A stretch of DNA of 64,000 bases from Arcuatula senhousia (lineage: Eukaryota; Mollusca; Bivalvia; Mytilida; Mytilidae), in NCBI GenBank assembly GCA_963971305.1, contig OZ020309.1, forward strand, positions 3,155,001 through 3,219,000, in the 5' to 3' direction. The notes beneath the pieces are model-generated. The model searched no databases, was not told the DNA's origin, and saw only the letters and a program-made list of their open reading frames with translations. Below are positions 1 through 10,629 of this stretch, piece by piece. The position numbers were made by a program, and so were the translations under genes. How positions within the stretch are numbered: position 1 is the first letter of the stretch; every line of letters begins with the position of its first letter.

Positions 1-174
1 CTTGTTTGAACTTTTGCTGACACTGGTCTTGTTTGAACTTTTGCTGACACTGGTCTTGTTTAAACTTTTGCTGACACTGGTCTTGTTTAAACTTTTGCTG
101 ACACTGGTCTTGTTTAAGCTTTTGCTGACACTGGTCTTGTTTAAACTTTTGCTGACACTGGTCTTGTTTCAAGA
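1..174. repeat. 27-bp minisatellite, six full copies plus a partial one
   Basis: The 27-bp unit (CTTGTTTGAACTTTTGCTGA then CACTGGT) starts at 1, 28, 55, 82, 109 and 136, with a broken copy from 163. Because 27 is a multiple of three, one frame stays open as a nine-residue repeat rich in leucine, but the array lies upstream of a ribosomal-protein exon, in what must be its intron, so it is read as non-coding. It runs off the left edge of the window. Confidence 0.9.
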
Positions 175-702
175 AAAAAATGTAAAACAAATGATTATGA
201 ATCTTTTGATTTTGAGTGTCCTTGCATGAAAAATTATGACCCACCAATAGTTCTAGGACTTTGTTTTTTTTCAGTCTTTGTGTTTGTCCAGTTGTCAAAG
301 ACCCTCTGTTATACCTTAGGTTTACCCAATTCTCAGAAAGTAGATGTGACTCAAGACATGTTGATGATGAATATGCTACACCAAATCATTGGTTGATTTA
401 CAATGAAAACAAACCACTAACTGAAACATGTCTTTAGTGTTTTACTACCTCAGAACTCATAGTTTTGTATTCTGTTAAGGTGAAGTTGAGAATTTTTCTT
501 TGTCAGCAGTCAGTGTTATTTTATATAGAACTATTTTAACCTAAAAAATACTGTTACGGATGAAATTTGATGTTGTATTTAAAAATACAAACCAATTTGC
601 ATGTAAAAATACTGATAAATTCAAAGATACTGTTGACTTATAATATTAGATGTTGCATTTGAAACATAGGAATTTTAATTATTTTCTCGTGTCCTTTTAC
701 AG
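175..702 (+). other. 3' part of an RPL13A intron
   Basis: Intronic sequence between the minisatellite and the splice acceptor (TTTTACAG, ending at 702). It contains the C/D snoRNA at 354-433. A second, much weaker C/D-like arrangement lies at about 562-622 (TGATGT followed by CTGA at 612-615), but its outer stem is poor. Nothing else recognised. Confidence 0.75.
354..433 (+). ncRNA. C/D-box small nucleolar RNA inside an RPL13A intron
   Basis: A C box ATGATGA (364-370) and a D box CTGA (421-424) are brought together by a perfect 9-bp terminal stem, AGACATGTT (354-362) with AACATGTCT (425-433). The total of 80 nt is the usual size of a box C/D snoRNA. Such RNAs guide rRNA 2'-O-methylation and are commonly processed from introns of ribosomal-protein genes; RPL13A hosts several in vertebrates. 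The guide would lie just upstream of the D box (about 405-419); a less clear internal C'/D' region is near 390-400. I could not match the guide to an rRNA position, so no family name is given. Confidence 0.72.
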
Positions 703-825
703 TACTGTGAATTAAACAGACTTTCCCATGAAGTTGGCTGGAAGTACCAGAAGGTCGTATCTAATCTTGAGGTCAAAAGAAAACTCAAATCTAAGGAGTT
801 TTACGAAAGGAAGAAGAGAAACCTT
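703..825 (+). CDS. RPL13A: 60S ribosomal protein L13a (uL13), penultimate coding exon
   Basis: Acceptor TTTTACAG ends at 702 and donor GTAAGT begins at 826. The 123-nt exon encodes 41 residues in phase 0, including HEVGWKYQKVV followed by a Lys/Arg-rich helix ending ERKKRNL. HEVGWKYQ is the signature of the C-terminal region of eukaryotic uL13, a structural protein of the large ribosomal subunit. With the next exon it completes the C-terminus; the start and most of the protein lie left of the window. The frame is open and splice sites are canonical, so this looks like the functional gene rather than a retrocopy. Confidence 0.93.
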
Positions 826-1476
826 GTAAGTTTGTTTATTGTGATTGTGTCTGACTGAGTTTGGCCAGTTCAGGATTATTTTGAAATAAACATGATGCAT
901 CAAAATTACAACAAAATTCAGCCATTATACTTTGCTACAGCTAACACACATTTAGTTTTTTGTTGACTCCTCCAAGATTTTCTAGCCAAAATGTTCAAAT
1001 GTCTTTAGAACATTATGAAAAGGAAAACAGAACATTTTAACAAAAAATGGCAGAAATGGACCTCAAATTATGACTTCGATCAATCTATAACAGGGGTAAC
1101 AAGAACCCTGGGATTTTGGAAATTTTCAAATTAACACAATAATAAAAATTGAATGTAGAATAGATAAAAAATTGAATGTAGAATAGATATACTTGGCAAA
1201 AACATCCATATTGTATTGTCTGCATTGGAAAAACAGTAATTCTTTCTAGTCTGAAAAGTGACCCATTCAACAAAATTTGCTATAAAAGCAATGATACCTA
1301 TTTACTTGAAAAAAAATATTAAAAATACCAGCATGAGAACAAAATTACATATGTTAAGCCCTCTCCCCTACACCCAACACCCTCCTACACACTCACAAAT
1401 TTAGCAAAGCTGTTAAGCAAAACTAAACGAAGTTGCAAATGAAATTAATCTCTGTGTTCATCTTGATATTTTTCAG
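826..1476 (+). other. RPL13A last intron
   Basis: A phase-0 intron of 651 bp with GTAAGT donor and TTTTTCAG acceptor. I looked for a second C/D snoRNA: ATGATG-like cores occur near 892 and 1290, but neither has a D box with a closing stem. Nothing else recognised. Confidence 0.85.
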
Positions 1477-1560
1477 AGACTGAAAGCACAGGCCAAGAAA
1501 AACATTGCTGCTAAGATTAAACCTCATCAAACTGTGATCGAGAGCTACGGATTCAGATAG
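1477..1560 (+). CDS. RPL13A: 60S ribosomal protein L13a (uL13), last exon
   Basis: The exon begins after TTTTTCAG, continues in phase 0 from 825 and ends at TAG (1558-1560). It encodes 27 residues (RLKAQAKKNIAAKIKPH... ending ESYGFR), matching in length and basic/helical character the end of uL13. The terminal residues differ from the vertebrate tail, which is normal for this poorly conserved end. A poly(A) signal lies three bases past the stop. Confidence 0.92.
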   Translation, partial: RLKAQAKKNIAAKIKPHQTVIESYGFR

Positions 1561-1562
1561 AC

Positions 1563-1568
1563 AATAAA
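1563..1568 (+). terminator. Poly(A) signal of RPL13A
   Basis: AATAAA three bases after the stop codon. Very short 3' UTRs are typical of ribosomal-protein mRNAs. Confidence 0.75.
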
Positions 1569-3261
1569 ACCTTCTGACAAAGAAATCTGTGTTCTGGCCA
1601 ATATTTATAAATTTCATACCTAGCACAGTCTGCACCAAAAACTTTTTCAACAACTAGTCCGACAACAAGTTTTAAAGGTTTTTCCTTTAATGTCTATATA
1701 AAATCTTGGCTATTTTTCACTAGTCCAAACAAATTTTTACTAGTCTGGGGCATCGGACTAGTGGCTAACGGTGCAGACTGCTAGCATGATTATGTTAATC
1801 ATGAAAAAATTGCTCACACCCAACAGGAGCTAAATTGGTGACCATTCTGTCAGTGTAGAAGAAAACATTGACCGTGTTTTAATGGCTTTCATTATAACCC
1901 TACAAACAAAATTTAGGGGTTATGTACAGATCACCTAGTCAGTCTGTGTAGACAACCAAAAAAAAAAGGTCATTCATTACTCTTCTTGTTTTTTAACCCA
2001 TATCTACATTACTTGAATTTGATATATTTTCATGAAACTTTCACAGAATCTTTACAAGTGACAAATTCAGGATGGCCAAATCCTTGAAAACCTATAGATT
2101 TTTATGTCATTTGGAACTGGTTCCAAAGCAACTTGTTGAAGTCACTTTGGCACTATCTGTGGTCTTGCTGAACTGAACTTGCTCACTCATTTCTTAATAG
2201 CTAATTTCCAAAGCCTTTGACAACTGCCATGCATGTTCTTACTATAGCAATGAATAGTACAATATGATGTTATGCAATTTAAAGCCTCTACTTGACTACG
2301 ACATATCTGTGGATTGCCAAAGATTAGACATATAAATATACTAATGGAAAAAAGAAACTGTGCATCACTTTGAAAAATCACAAATTCAAAATTTTATTTA
2401 GTATTTGATACATTTTATCACAAAAGTATTGCAAAATCATTTTTGTAAAGATCTGGACAAAAAAATTCATTTTTAGACCCCTAAAAGATGTTTTGTTTGC
2501 AGTTTGAAATCAGGGAGTCACAAAATCACACTTTGGAAATAATGCACAGTTTTGAAATTAAGTTTTCTCTGCTGATTTTCACCAAAAACGTTTATTCTTA
2601 AATGATTGAAAGTTAACAGCTTAAATTTTTATTGAAAATCTTGATTTTTCATTTTTGGGTTAAAAAAGTGGTTTTTTGAATCTCAAACTGGAATTACACA
2701 AATTTCGGATTTTTACCCAAAAAAGATCTGCATGGTCCACTCGACATTCAGTGAAAATTTCAACTCGATAACTGCATTTTTTACGATTTTCTGATTAAGA
2801 GAAATATGGGTACAATTGATTTTCAATAGACATGCACAGTTTCATTTTTCCATGAGTATACAAATATTCAGTCAAAGTTTCCTGATATTTGGCTTGTAGA
2901 TAAAGGTAATAACAAGGTCCCAACTTGGTATAGGCATTTCAAAAGAGTTAAACATGTTAAACAACGTTTTATGGTGCAACTTAACATGCCACAACCTCAT
3001 GATATATGGCATGTACTTTGGATTCATTTATTTTCATGGGTACCAAAAAGTATCACTTTTATTTGTGGATGTTTATATTCGTAGTTCTAAAGGCTGCTGC
3101 ATATACATCAATGTTAAATATCTTTTTAGTGGGGTATCAAATTTGGTGGGTCAAGGCTGTCCACGAAAATTGATACGCCATGAATATTAATGAAACCACA
3201 GTAGCTTTTATACATGTAACTGAACAAATACTTCAGAATTAAAGATTAAAGACATAAGGCA
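1569..3261. other. Intergenic, no gene recognised
   Basis: AT-rich sequence with no exon-like pattern. Around 2908-2965 is a decayed member of the dispersed family whose core is CCTGACTTGGTACAGGC (best copies at 18120, 30540, 51155). Around 3125-3190 is a fragment resembling one end of the TA-flanked MITE at 53742. ACTAGTC recurs several times between 1655 and 1760. Confidence 0.5.
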
Positions 3262-3925
3262 TAATTAGGGCCCCTTCGATGCGGACGCCCTATAGTTTTC
3301 ACTTTGTCCGTCTGTCAGTCCGTCAACTATTCTTGTGAACACCACAGTTCTGAAATTTTGTACAGCTACTAAGTAGCATGTCATAATTTGCATATTAAAA
3401 TTTTGTGTAAATCTGTTAAATATTTTTGGAAAAAACTTCATTTTTTATCGAAAATCACAGATTTTGAGAATTGGACTTTGTGAACACTAAAACTCAAAAA
3501 CTGATAACAGTAAAGTTCTGAAACTTTGCACTGCTGCTAAGTAGCATGTCATGATTTGCATAATAAAATTTTGTTCAAATCGGTTAAATATTTTTGGAAA
3601 AAACTTCATTTTTGATCGAAAATCACAGATTTTGAGAATTGGACTTTGTGAATACTAAAACTCAACAACTGTTAAGATTACAGTTCTAAAACTTTGCACA
3701 GCTGGTAAGTAGCATGTCATGATTTGCATATTAAAATTTCGTGCAAATCTGTTTAATATTTTGGGAAAAAAATCACAAATTTTGAGAATTGGACTTTTTG
3801 AACAATAAAACTCAAAGGCTATTTATTAACAATACAGCTCTGAAGTTTCATACACATTCCATGGATCATGCTTTAGTGGTTATAATCATAGTAAATATAA
3901 TTTTGAAAACACTTAGATTTTTTGC
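3262..3925. repeat. ~168-bp tandem repeat, about four diverged copies
   Basis: The block beginning TTCTGAAA.TTTGTACAGC with AAGTAGCATGTCAT shortly after recurs at about 3349, 3514, 3684 and, decayed, 3839. Each unit carries ATCGAAAATCACAGATTTTG and GAGAATTGGACTTTGTGAA or truncated forms. The array opens with a GTCC-rich tail (GTCCGTCTGTCAGTCCGTC near 3306) and is bracketed by GGGCCC at 3268 and 3939, so it may be the body of one element. Confidence 0.75.
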
Positions 3926-4803
3926 CGCGGGGCCCTTTCCGACTTTGTCAGTAATCTAGTTCCTTTAGTTTTCTAGACAACTTCATGCCACAGCCTCTTT
4001 GCTGAAATTTTGTCTGATTGTTTATCATATGAAGTGATCTTATTTCAATGTCATTTTGATTTGGAAAAAAAAATGTTTAGGAGCTGTGGGACTTTGTTTA
4101 TTTTAGGTCATAGGAACACTATGGGCAACTTCTCTGACTGCTGAGTAGATTTAGCTGAAATTCTGAAAGATTGTTTGTCATTAAATTAATCATTTCATAA
4201 TCACAACAGCATTCTGATTCGATGTATTGTTCCCCACATCTGCAACACGTCTGTAGTACTGGTAGCTATTTTGGGAGGTCACATTTTAAGGCTACGGGGG
4301 AACTGGGCAATGTGTAGCATGTCCTTGTTTTGAGAAGATTCAATATGAAAAGAATATGGCCACTGTTACTAAAAAGCACATGAGTAAAAATGACTTATAA
4401 CTGAGGAACAAAAAATTGCAGGATCTCGGGCCCTTCAGAATCAAAAGCTCTACCATAGTCTTAATAGGGTTGAAGTTGTCAGATGGCAATAATAGGGGTT
4501 GTGGCCTTATAAAGGTTAAAATAGCACTTTTCATGTTTCTGCCCTTTAGAATGAAATCTATTGCAGATAGAGAAAAGCTGTTGTTTGCTTAAACATTTAG
4601 CTTGACAAAATATCCAGTGGGTCGAAATTGTCTTATATCAATCCCAATCACAGCCGAATGCTGTGGTGAAAGAATCCTTAGAGGAACTTCCGGATGTGAT
4701 GCAGATGAACCAAAATTGTTATCTTAGATAGATGTATCTATTTATTTTGACGGAAAACAATTACTGATAGAATATATTGTTGCTTGCTTAACCTTCAGCT
4801 TAT
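3926..4803. other. Intergenic, weak degenerate repeats only
   Basis: Two diverged copies of a ~140-bp block (GCTGAAATT followed by GATTGTTT, near 4001 and 4151) suggest an older continuation of the preceding array. No gene recognised. Confidence 0.4.
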
Positions 4804-4859
4804 TTAGCCCCATAAAAGTATCCATTACGTCGACGTAATGGAGACTTTTGTGGGGCTAA
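4804..4859. repeat. 56-bp near-perfect palindrome
   Basis: Two 28-bp arms, beginning TTAGCCCC and ending GGGGCTAA, meet without a loop at GTC/GAC around 4831-4832. Only two of 28 pairs mismatch (T/G near position 10 and A/G near 17). It could be a fused pair of terminal repeats or a fold-back remnant. Confidence 0.85.
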
Positions 4860-6636
4860 TATAGGAAGGACCCTTGTGGCTAAATGATCACGTGAGTGAT
4901 TCACTAGCTTCTTGAGGGCCTCATATGCAATTTAGTGTGTTCAGGTCATGCACAAACTTTTTAACATTGTAATACTAATTATACTTGCAAGTGAAAGGCC
5001 AAAATCTCTACAAGTCTTGTCATACTGTCTGTCCATCTGCATCAAGTTTGTAAGGGGCAAATAAAAAAGGACAGATAAATGTAGAAAAGCAAACAAACAA
5101 CTGCAACTGATGTTCATACACGTTTGTAAACAGAGGCTTGTTGCATTTCATAAGTTTACACAGCTTCATTGCCGATTCTCGTTGTTCGTATACTGTTTTT
5201 ATGACCCACGATGACGTCGAGACACAGAGGCATTCAATTTTAATCTTTATATTTCTATATTCCGTCTTTATGATTATTACCATGACACTTTACCCAGAAA
5301 CCCACTAGGAAAGCACTATTGCAACAACGGAATGAGATAAGATTTAACAGGATTTGACTGAAATTTGGTTACAGTGACTTTCAAAACTGTTGGTCATCCA
5401 CTTCCGTTTTTCGATCGGACTAAATCGTCGTAAAGCGTCTCTTAAACAATACATGGGAATGATTTGACATTTGTTTCCATGTGACAAAATATGTATGTTC
5501 TAGCTAAAGCGACTTTTAAATCTGTCGGGCACCTACTTCCTGCTTTGGAGAGGGCTTGAGAGAAGACCAAGATATCATTTCTGGTTTCTCTCAGAAACCC
5601 TCCGTGGAAATTGTCTGAAATATTCCAGGGTTGTTTTAGTGTCAAAACATTTGACGTATCAAGTTATGGTCAGACCTTTCGGATTTTTGTTACCTTCGTG
5701 TGATTGAGCATCTGTTTGCCATTGACCACATTTTCTTTTATTTGTTCAGAGTTTCGGTACCATTCAAATTTCATGGCTGATCCAGGATTTTAGTTTATGG
5801 GTGGCGTAAAGACTTTTTCGCAGAGCAAAGCGAGGCTCATACTTCTTTTAGTGGTTTACGTGGATTTAGTGCAATAAACATTCTTGCAGTTTAAGGTAGG
5901 GGTGGGGTTGCGTTCACCGAGAACGCATTTCCTTGTATCCGCGTCTGACATGAAAGACGACGATCGAGTTTTTCATGCATTCTTCTAGACATGATCATTA
6001 AACATTAAAAGATTTTTTTTTACAGAATCAACGGCTACTATTCAATGCAGTGATTTATTTTTGCAATAAAAATGTTCATAGTTTATGATAATAAAGATAT
6101 TTTCAACAATCTTTTTAAAAAAATCTAGCCATCCCGTTGGTTTTCTAATTACCATATTATCTAACGGTTACTATTCATCTTTTATGTTAAATGATACACA
6201 CCAAGTACATTTTAGATTAAATTAAACTTTAATAGAGAATATTTTTTTCAGTTTATATAGATTGTATGTCCTTTTAAAGTTTGCAATTTACTCTGAATGC
6301 TGCCTATACAAGTATATTAAATACACCGATGGATGATTTTATTAACTACTCTTGGGTTTATGATCAGATATAAGATTTGTAATATTTTTGTTGGATAACT
6401 TGACTTAGGATTTTGTTAATTTTGGTACCAAACTCGTAGGACTAATTATCATACATTGGGTAAGATGTACGAATTTCTAGAATTATCTGATTTTCTTATT
6501 AGAAATTAAAGTTGAAGACCACGCACAATATCCCAGAAATGTGCTAAAGGAATGCCTGTTATATTTTACTTCTTCAAAATGTTAGGACGTGTATAACTTA
6601 ATATATATATCATGTATTCACACCAGTCCATGCTAG
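4860..6636. other. Intergenic, nothing recognised
   Basis: No domain, splice-bounded exon or clear repeat found on either strand. Short open frames here show no recognisable protein character. Confidence 0.4.
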
Positions 6637-6926
6637 TAAGGGAGCAACCATTTGATTTGGGGGGGGGGGGGGTGAGGGGATATTTTTTTTCATCCTGCCT
6701 TTTTATTTTCGGGAATATCCGAGCCTTCTATTTATTTTGTGCACTAGGGCGAGCAATTGTTTTATTTTTTTAATCCACCAGATAACTTTTCAGCAAATAA
6801 CTACAGCACGCCTTTTTCATGTTTTTTTTTTCTATTTCAAAGCACTGTCCTGTTTTTTTTCAGTATTTCAAATTTCGCCATAGCCCCCTTCACCATTTCC
6901 TCAAAATCAAATGGTTTCTCCCTAAG
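6637..6926. mobile_element. MITE, family with GGGAGCAACCATTTGATT termini
   Basis: Left end TAAGGGAGCAACCATTTGAT (6637) faces right end AAATCAAATGGTTTCTCCCT ending near 6924. The interior has poly-G and T-rich tracts and no coding capacity. Related copies or halves lie at 21481/24109, 33426-33748 and 36940-37064, so this is a dispersed non-autonomous DNA transposon family. Confidence 0.7.
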
Positions 6927-7549
6927 TACTAATAACGCAATAACAAATCAAAGACCCTTAACGCATCACACCTGGTTTGCCCACCTTGAGTAGTTTCCAA
7001 AACTTACCTAGACTTCACTCAAATTTGGTTTTGGTAAATCATTTAGATGGGATATGTTTTGTCCGTTAAAGAAAAAGAATATATTTGAATGATGTTTTAT
7101 ATCCGGGTTTCTAATTTTGTGATTTAAAATATCGTAAAAAAAAGACTAATTTTAACCCAAACCATTTCTACGTGAACTCACCATACTAGGGGTCCATGTG
7201 TTATAATGCGAGCCCAATCGGAAAGCCAAAAACAAGAAAAATGCGAACCCACTTTCATGATCTTTCGAAATTAACATGCAATATTTCTATTATTAGGTTT
7301 TTCATCGGAAAAGTTTACGATTTAATTTTTTTAAGGTTGCGATTCTGGTATTGTTTTGTGAGACATTTTGTGTTTTTTTCTTGTTATGCTGTGCGATTTT
7401 TATGGTGTCGTTTATTTGTAAAGATCTTGTTGTGGCCATTTAGTACTTATGAAATTCCAATGCCCCACTGTTTCGTAAGGAACATGTTCGCTTCTAATTG
7501 AATCATACTAGACCTAAGATAACGACGAACCAAACATTTCCCTTGCATG
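6927..7549. other. Intergenic, nothing recognised
   Basis: No recognisable coding or repeat structure; the open frame at 7196-7501 has no protein-like composition. Confidence 0.4.
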
Positions 7550-7949
7550 TACATGGACAAAAAAGTGTGACCTGCAGGAAACTCAGAGGAAATCCACATC
7601 ACCAGATCATGGCAGATCTACCGGCAGACCGATTGGACCCGTCGCCTCCTTTCACCAATGTAGGAGTAGACGCTTTTGGCCCCTGGGAAGTTGTTGCTCA
7701 TAAAGCACGTGGTGGACTGGCAAACGCTAAACGATGGGGTATACTTTTTACCTGCTTGGTCACCAGAGCAGTTCACATTGAACTCGTGCATGAGATGAGT
7801 TCCTCCGCATTTATCAATGCCCTCACCAGATTTACATCAATCCGAAGCAAAGTTAAGATTTTTCGCTCCCATTGAGGAACTAACTTTGTGGGAGCAATAG
7901 ACGCAATTCAAGCAGATGCTATAAACGTTGAAGATGGAACAGTCAGACG
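7550..7949 (+). pseudogene. BEL/Pao-type retrotransposon integrase fragment
   Basis: The translated stretch reads as the end of the zinc-binding region (CRKLRGNPHHQIMADLP) followed by the start of the catalytic core: GVDAFGPW with the first catalytic Asp, then TRAVHIELVHEMSSSAFINA, then RSH-stop-GTNFVGA where the family has a second Asp block ending GTNFVGA. MADLP, the TRAVH.EL block and GTNFVGA together are characteristic of BEL/Pao integrases. The TGA at 7873-7875 and the His in place of the expected Asp make it dead. Reverse transcriptase, protease and LTRs are not found nearby. Homology runs straight into the inverted repeat at 7875. Confidence 0.8.
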
Positions 7950-8034
7950 TGACAGGTGTCGTCTGACTGTTCCATCTTCAACGTTTATAGCATCTACTTG
8001 AATTGCGTCTATTGCTCCCACAAAGTTAGTTCCT
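7875..8034. repeat. 75-bp inverted repeat with 10-bp loop, made of integrase sequence
   Basis: The left arm (7875-7949) is the continuation of the integrase fragment, and the right arm (7960-8034) is its reverse complement with a single visible mismatch. The spacer is 7950-7959. Homology to the integrase stops at the palindrome, so it marks a snap-back rearrangement breakpoint rather than a transposon terminus. Confidence 0.92.
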
Positions 8035-8630
8035 AATGTCCAGTGTCAAACTGGAAAATTTCAAAAATACATGTTTTAATGCGGATTAATATAAGATGAA
8101 AAAGAGAATTTGATATTTTTCTTAATTTTTTTAATAATTTGTGTTAAAATATTTTTCTTTAACTATATGCATTCATTTTTTGTTGTATTTGATTTTAATG
8201 ACTTTTTATTGATTTTATTGAGATGTTTATATATTTTCTAAAAAGTAGTTGATAATCCGGATTAATTTTGAACTATTGAAATTCTCCCCCGTTCAATAGA
8301 AAAGCGATAATTGGCACATAATAAGAAAAAAAATAGAATATGTTTTTTGAAATAGTTAAATACCCAATAATTAAATTGTTTATTTCACATTGCGCAATTT
8401 GCTTCTTATCGCAATGACTAAAGGTCAATATTTCTTAAAATTCATGTAATATTACATGTAAAGTTACAGTAGTAGGGCTGTATTGTTCATGCCCTTTATT
8501 ACTTTGTTTTCGTAGTCGACCACACTCGAGCTTTGTATACATGTACATGTAATTTCATATCGGCGCTAATAATTTAGAAAGGTTAAGACTGAGTTGTGAA
8601 CGCCAGAATATAGACATATCCTGGATTGTT
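8035..8630. other. Intergenic, very AT-rich
   Basis: No gene or repeat recognised. The sequence is T-rich from 8060 to 8450. Confidence 0.4.
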
Positions 8631-8933
8631 ATTAGGACATTAATGAGCACATTTTGTAAGTTACTAAGGGTAAGTAATGCTTTCATCTGTAAATTATATT
8701 GAAAAAGGGACATTGGGGGATTATGCGCTTTTATGTATATATGCATGCCGTGCAATATTCATATTATGTTTTATTTGTGTCTGTACGATTGCGCGTTATA
8801 TCTTCGAATGTTGACAATTTTCGCAGCGCATACATGCATCTAGACAATAATAAGATATGGGATAATTGAACATGAAAAATATGGATAAAACAAAGAAAAT
8901 TTAACATAAAAAGAATATCTGATCATCAAGAAC
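8631..8933. repeat. 303-bp segment duplicated at 17303-17605
   Basis: From ATTAGGACATTAATGAGC to CATCAAGAAC the sequence appears identical to 17303-17605 in the same orientation; flanks differ completely on both sides. No terminal repeat or target-site duplication is evident and no protein is recognised. Confidence 0.93.
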
Positions 8934-9339
8934 TGGATCATCGGTAAATTTCAAAGGACTTGGCTATTCAATAAAATTGTACGGGACCAAACCTAGCACC
9001 TTTCTATGTTACCGTGGTGTATATTAAAATTCATTTGATGTTTGTTTATAGATATCATTATTTTTTTTACATTGCTAGACACCGTTTGAGATTTCATTTT
9101 GATAATCAGTTTCTGAATACGATAGTACCGTTTTTTCTGTATAATATGAAATGAGAGGAAAACTGTATTGTTGTTTATTCAGTTGTGCTATCGTGTTACG
9201 CCTGGGATTTTACAAAATATAAAAAGCTTAATATTTATTCTTAAAAAAAGCAATCGTACACATCAAGATTAAAATAACCCCTAAAATGGGTCAAAGACAG
9301 AAATGGCCGGATTTCGTAAAACAGGAAATATATGAACCA
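8934..9339. other. Intergenic, nothing recognised
   Basis: AT-rich sequence without recognisable exons or repeats. Confidence 0.35.
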
Positions 9340-9520
9340 CAGACCTGAATTATAGTCCCACGTTATGGGTGCCCATGCTGATGCTGCATACCAAATATCA
9401 ATGAGCTGGGATTTGTAGTTGCTGAGAAAAACGGTTACGAAAGTATTTTCCCAGCCCGCCCGCCCGCCAGCCCGACATTCACCATTTTATAACCCGGATT
9501 TTCACTAGTGAAATCCGGTA
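9340..9520. repeat. Dispersed repeat with CCCG-rich tail
   Basis: The block with AGCATACCAAAT-type text (GCTGCATACCAAATATC at 9383), followed by a CCCGCCCGCCCG run and ACATTCACC, resembles 31430-31620 (GCTGCATACCAAATGTC, then GGACGG-rich tail and GACATTTC). It ends in the palindrome CCGGATTTTCACTAGTGAAA (9497 on). Confidence 0.5.
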
Positions 9521-9594
9521 AAAAATCGATTACAATAGAAATATAAATGCAAGGAATATAAAAGACGTGCTTTAAAAAGTTTTTGCATTGTATA

Positions 9595-9934
9595 TACAAC
9601 CCGTCCGATTTAACTATGGACTTCCGATTGTAGCGTAAAGTGAAGTGTGCAATCACAACAATGAAAATTTACGTCGTCATGAACAAAGCCAATCGTTTAC
9701 AAAAACCACAAACCGTTACATTTGATTACATAAAAATACATTGATTGAATGAATGGGTCGTGCAAACATCCAATCTGATTGGATATTGATAAATGGGGGG
9801 TTTTCCTACTGTGACGATTTGCGGTTTTTGTTACCGATTGGCTTGTTCATGACGACGTAAATTTTCATTGTTGTGATTGCACACTTCACTTTACGCTACA
9901 ATCGAAAGTCCATAGTTAAATCGGACGGGTTGTA
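9595..9934. mobile_element. Hairpin MITE with ~120-bp inverted arms and TA duplication
   Basis: Arms 9597-9716 and 9814-9932 are nearly perfect reverse complements, starting CAACCCGTCCGATTTAACTA. The loop is about 97 bp. TA dinucleotides at 9595-9596 and 9933-9934 fit a Tc1/mariner-type target duplication. No coding capacity. Confidence 0.8.
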
Positions 9935-10403
9935 ATAACATACATCACCAATTTTTTTAGTACACTGACTTGCACTTACCAAAAAATCAAATAATTGTAA
10001 ATATGTCAACAAATACATGTTTCTTTTACAGAAACAAATATTCGGGAATATCCATGCTTGTTGACGAACCACAAAACACCATAAAACTTAACGTTTGTGA
10101 TCAGAGTTCCTCAAGCAAAGCCTCTGTATTTCGGCACGACAAAAAAATTGCTGTCAAGTGGCCGGTTTTTCTTCAATAGCTTTTTAAAAAGCAAATCAAG
10201 CATCACATTTTTGTTATGGACCATTTCTCATAACTCATAATTGCCGAAAGGTATTATGGTTTTATTCATTAGATGTATATAACTTTTGTAAACACGAAGA
10301 GAAAACTGACTGTTGTCGAACGAAGCGGGGTTTTTCCGCCATCTTTATAGTCACTTACCAAATTATGCTACGCACTTACCAATTACATTGGACCCCCTGT
10401 AAT
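9935..10403. other. Intergenic, nothing recognised
   Basis: The short open frame at 9970-10179 has no recognisable domain or splice context. Confidence 0.35.
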
Positions 10404-10563
10404 AGACTGTATTCGTCTACCAACATGTTTCTCAAATCCTACACAAATATTGCTTTTACATGAATTTATCTTCTTGTATACATAAGGGAGTGCCCATTTG
10501 ATTTTTATGGGGGCTATGGATAATTTTCACCCTGTTCTTTGGTTTCCTGGCTTTTAAGGCGTA
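10404..10563. repeat. Dispersed repeat, inverted copy at 33669-33829
   Basis: From TAGACTGTATTCGTCTACCA-like text to TTTCCTGGCTTTTAAGGCG the sequence is the near-identical reverse complement of 33669-33829. It overlaps one end of the GGGAG...ATTTGATTTT MITE family (GGGAGTGCCCATTTGATTTT at 10487). Confidence 0.8.
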
Positions 10564-10629
10564 AGTAGTATATAGGGACCGATCATTTATAATTTCTCAG
10601 GACGTCCCCAGGACGTCCCTTTTTTTTCG

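Noticed and set aside
2..229. Leu-rich open frame over the left-edge repeat
   Set aside because: It is a 27-bp minisatellite read in one frame, in the intron before an RPL13A exon.
1681..1765. Possible TAGT-based inverted repeat (ACTAGTCC)
   Set aside because: Short scattered motifs without a consistent arm or boundary.
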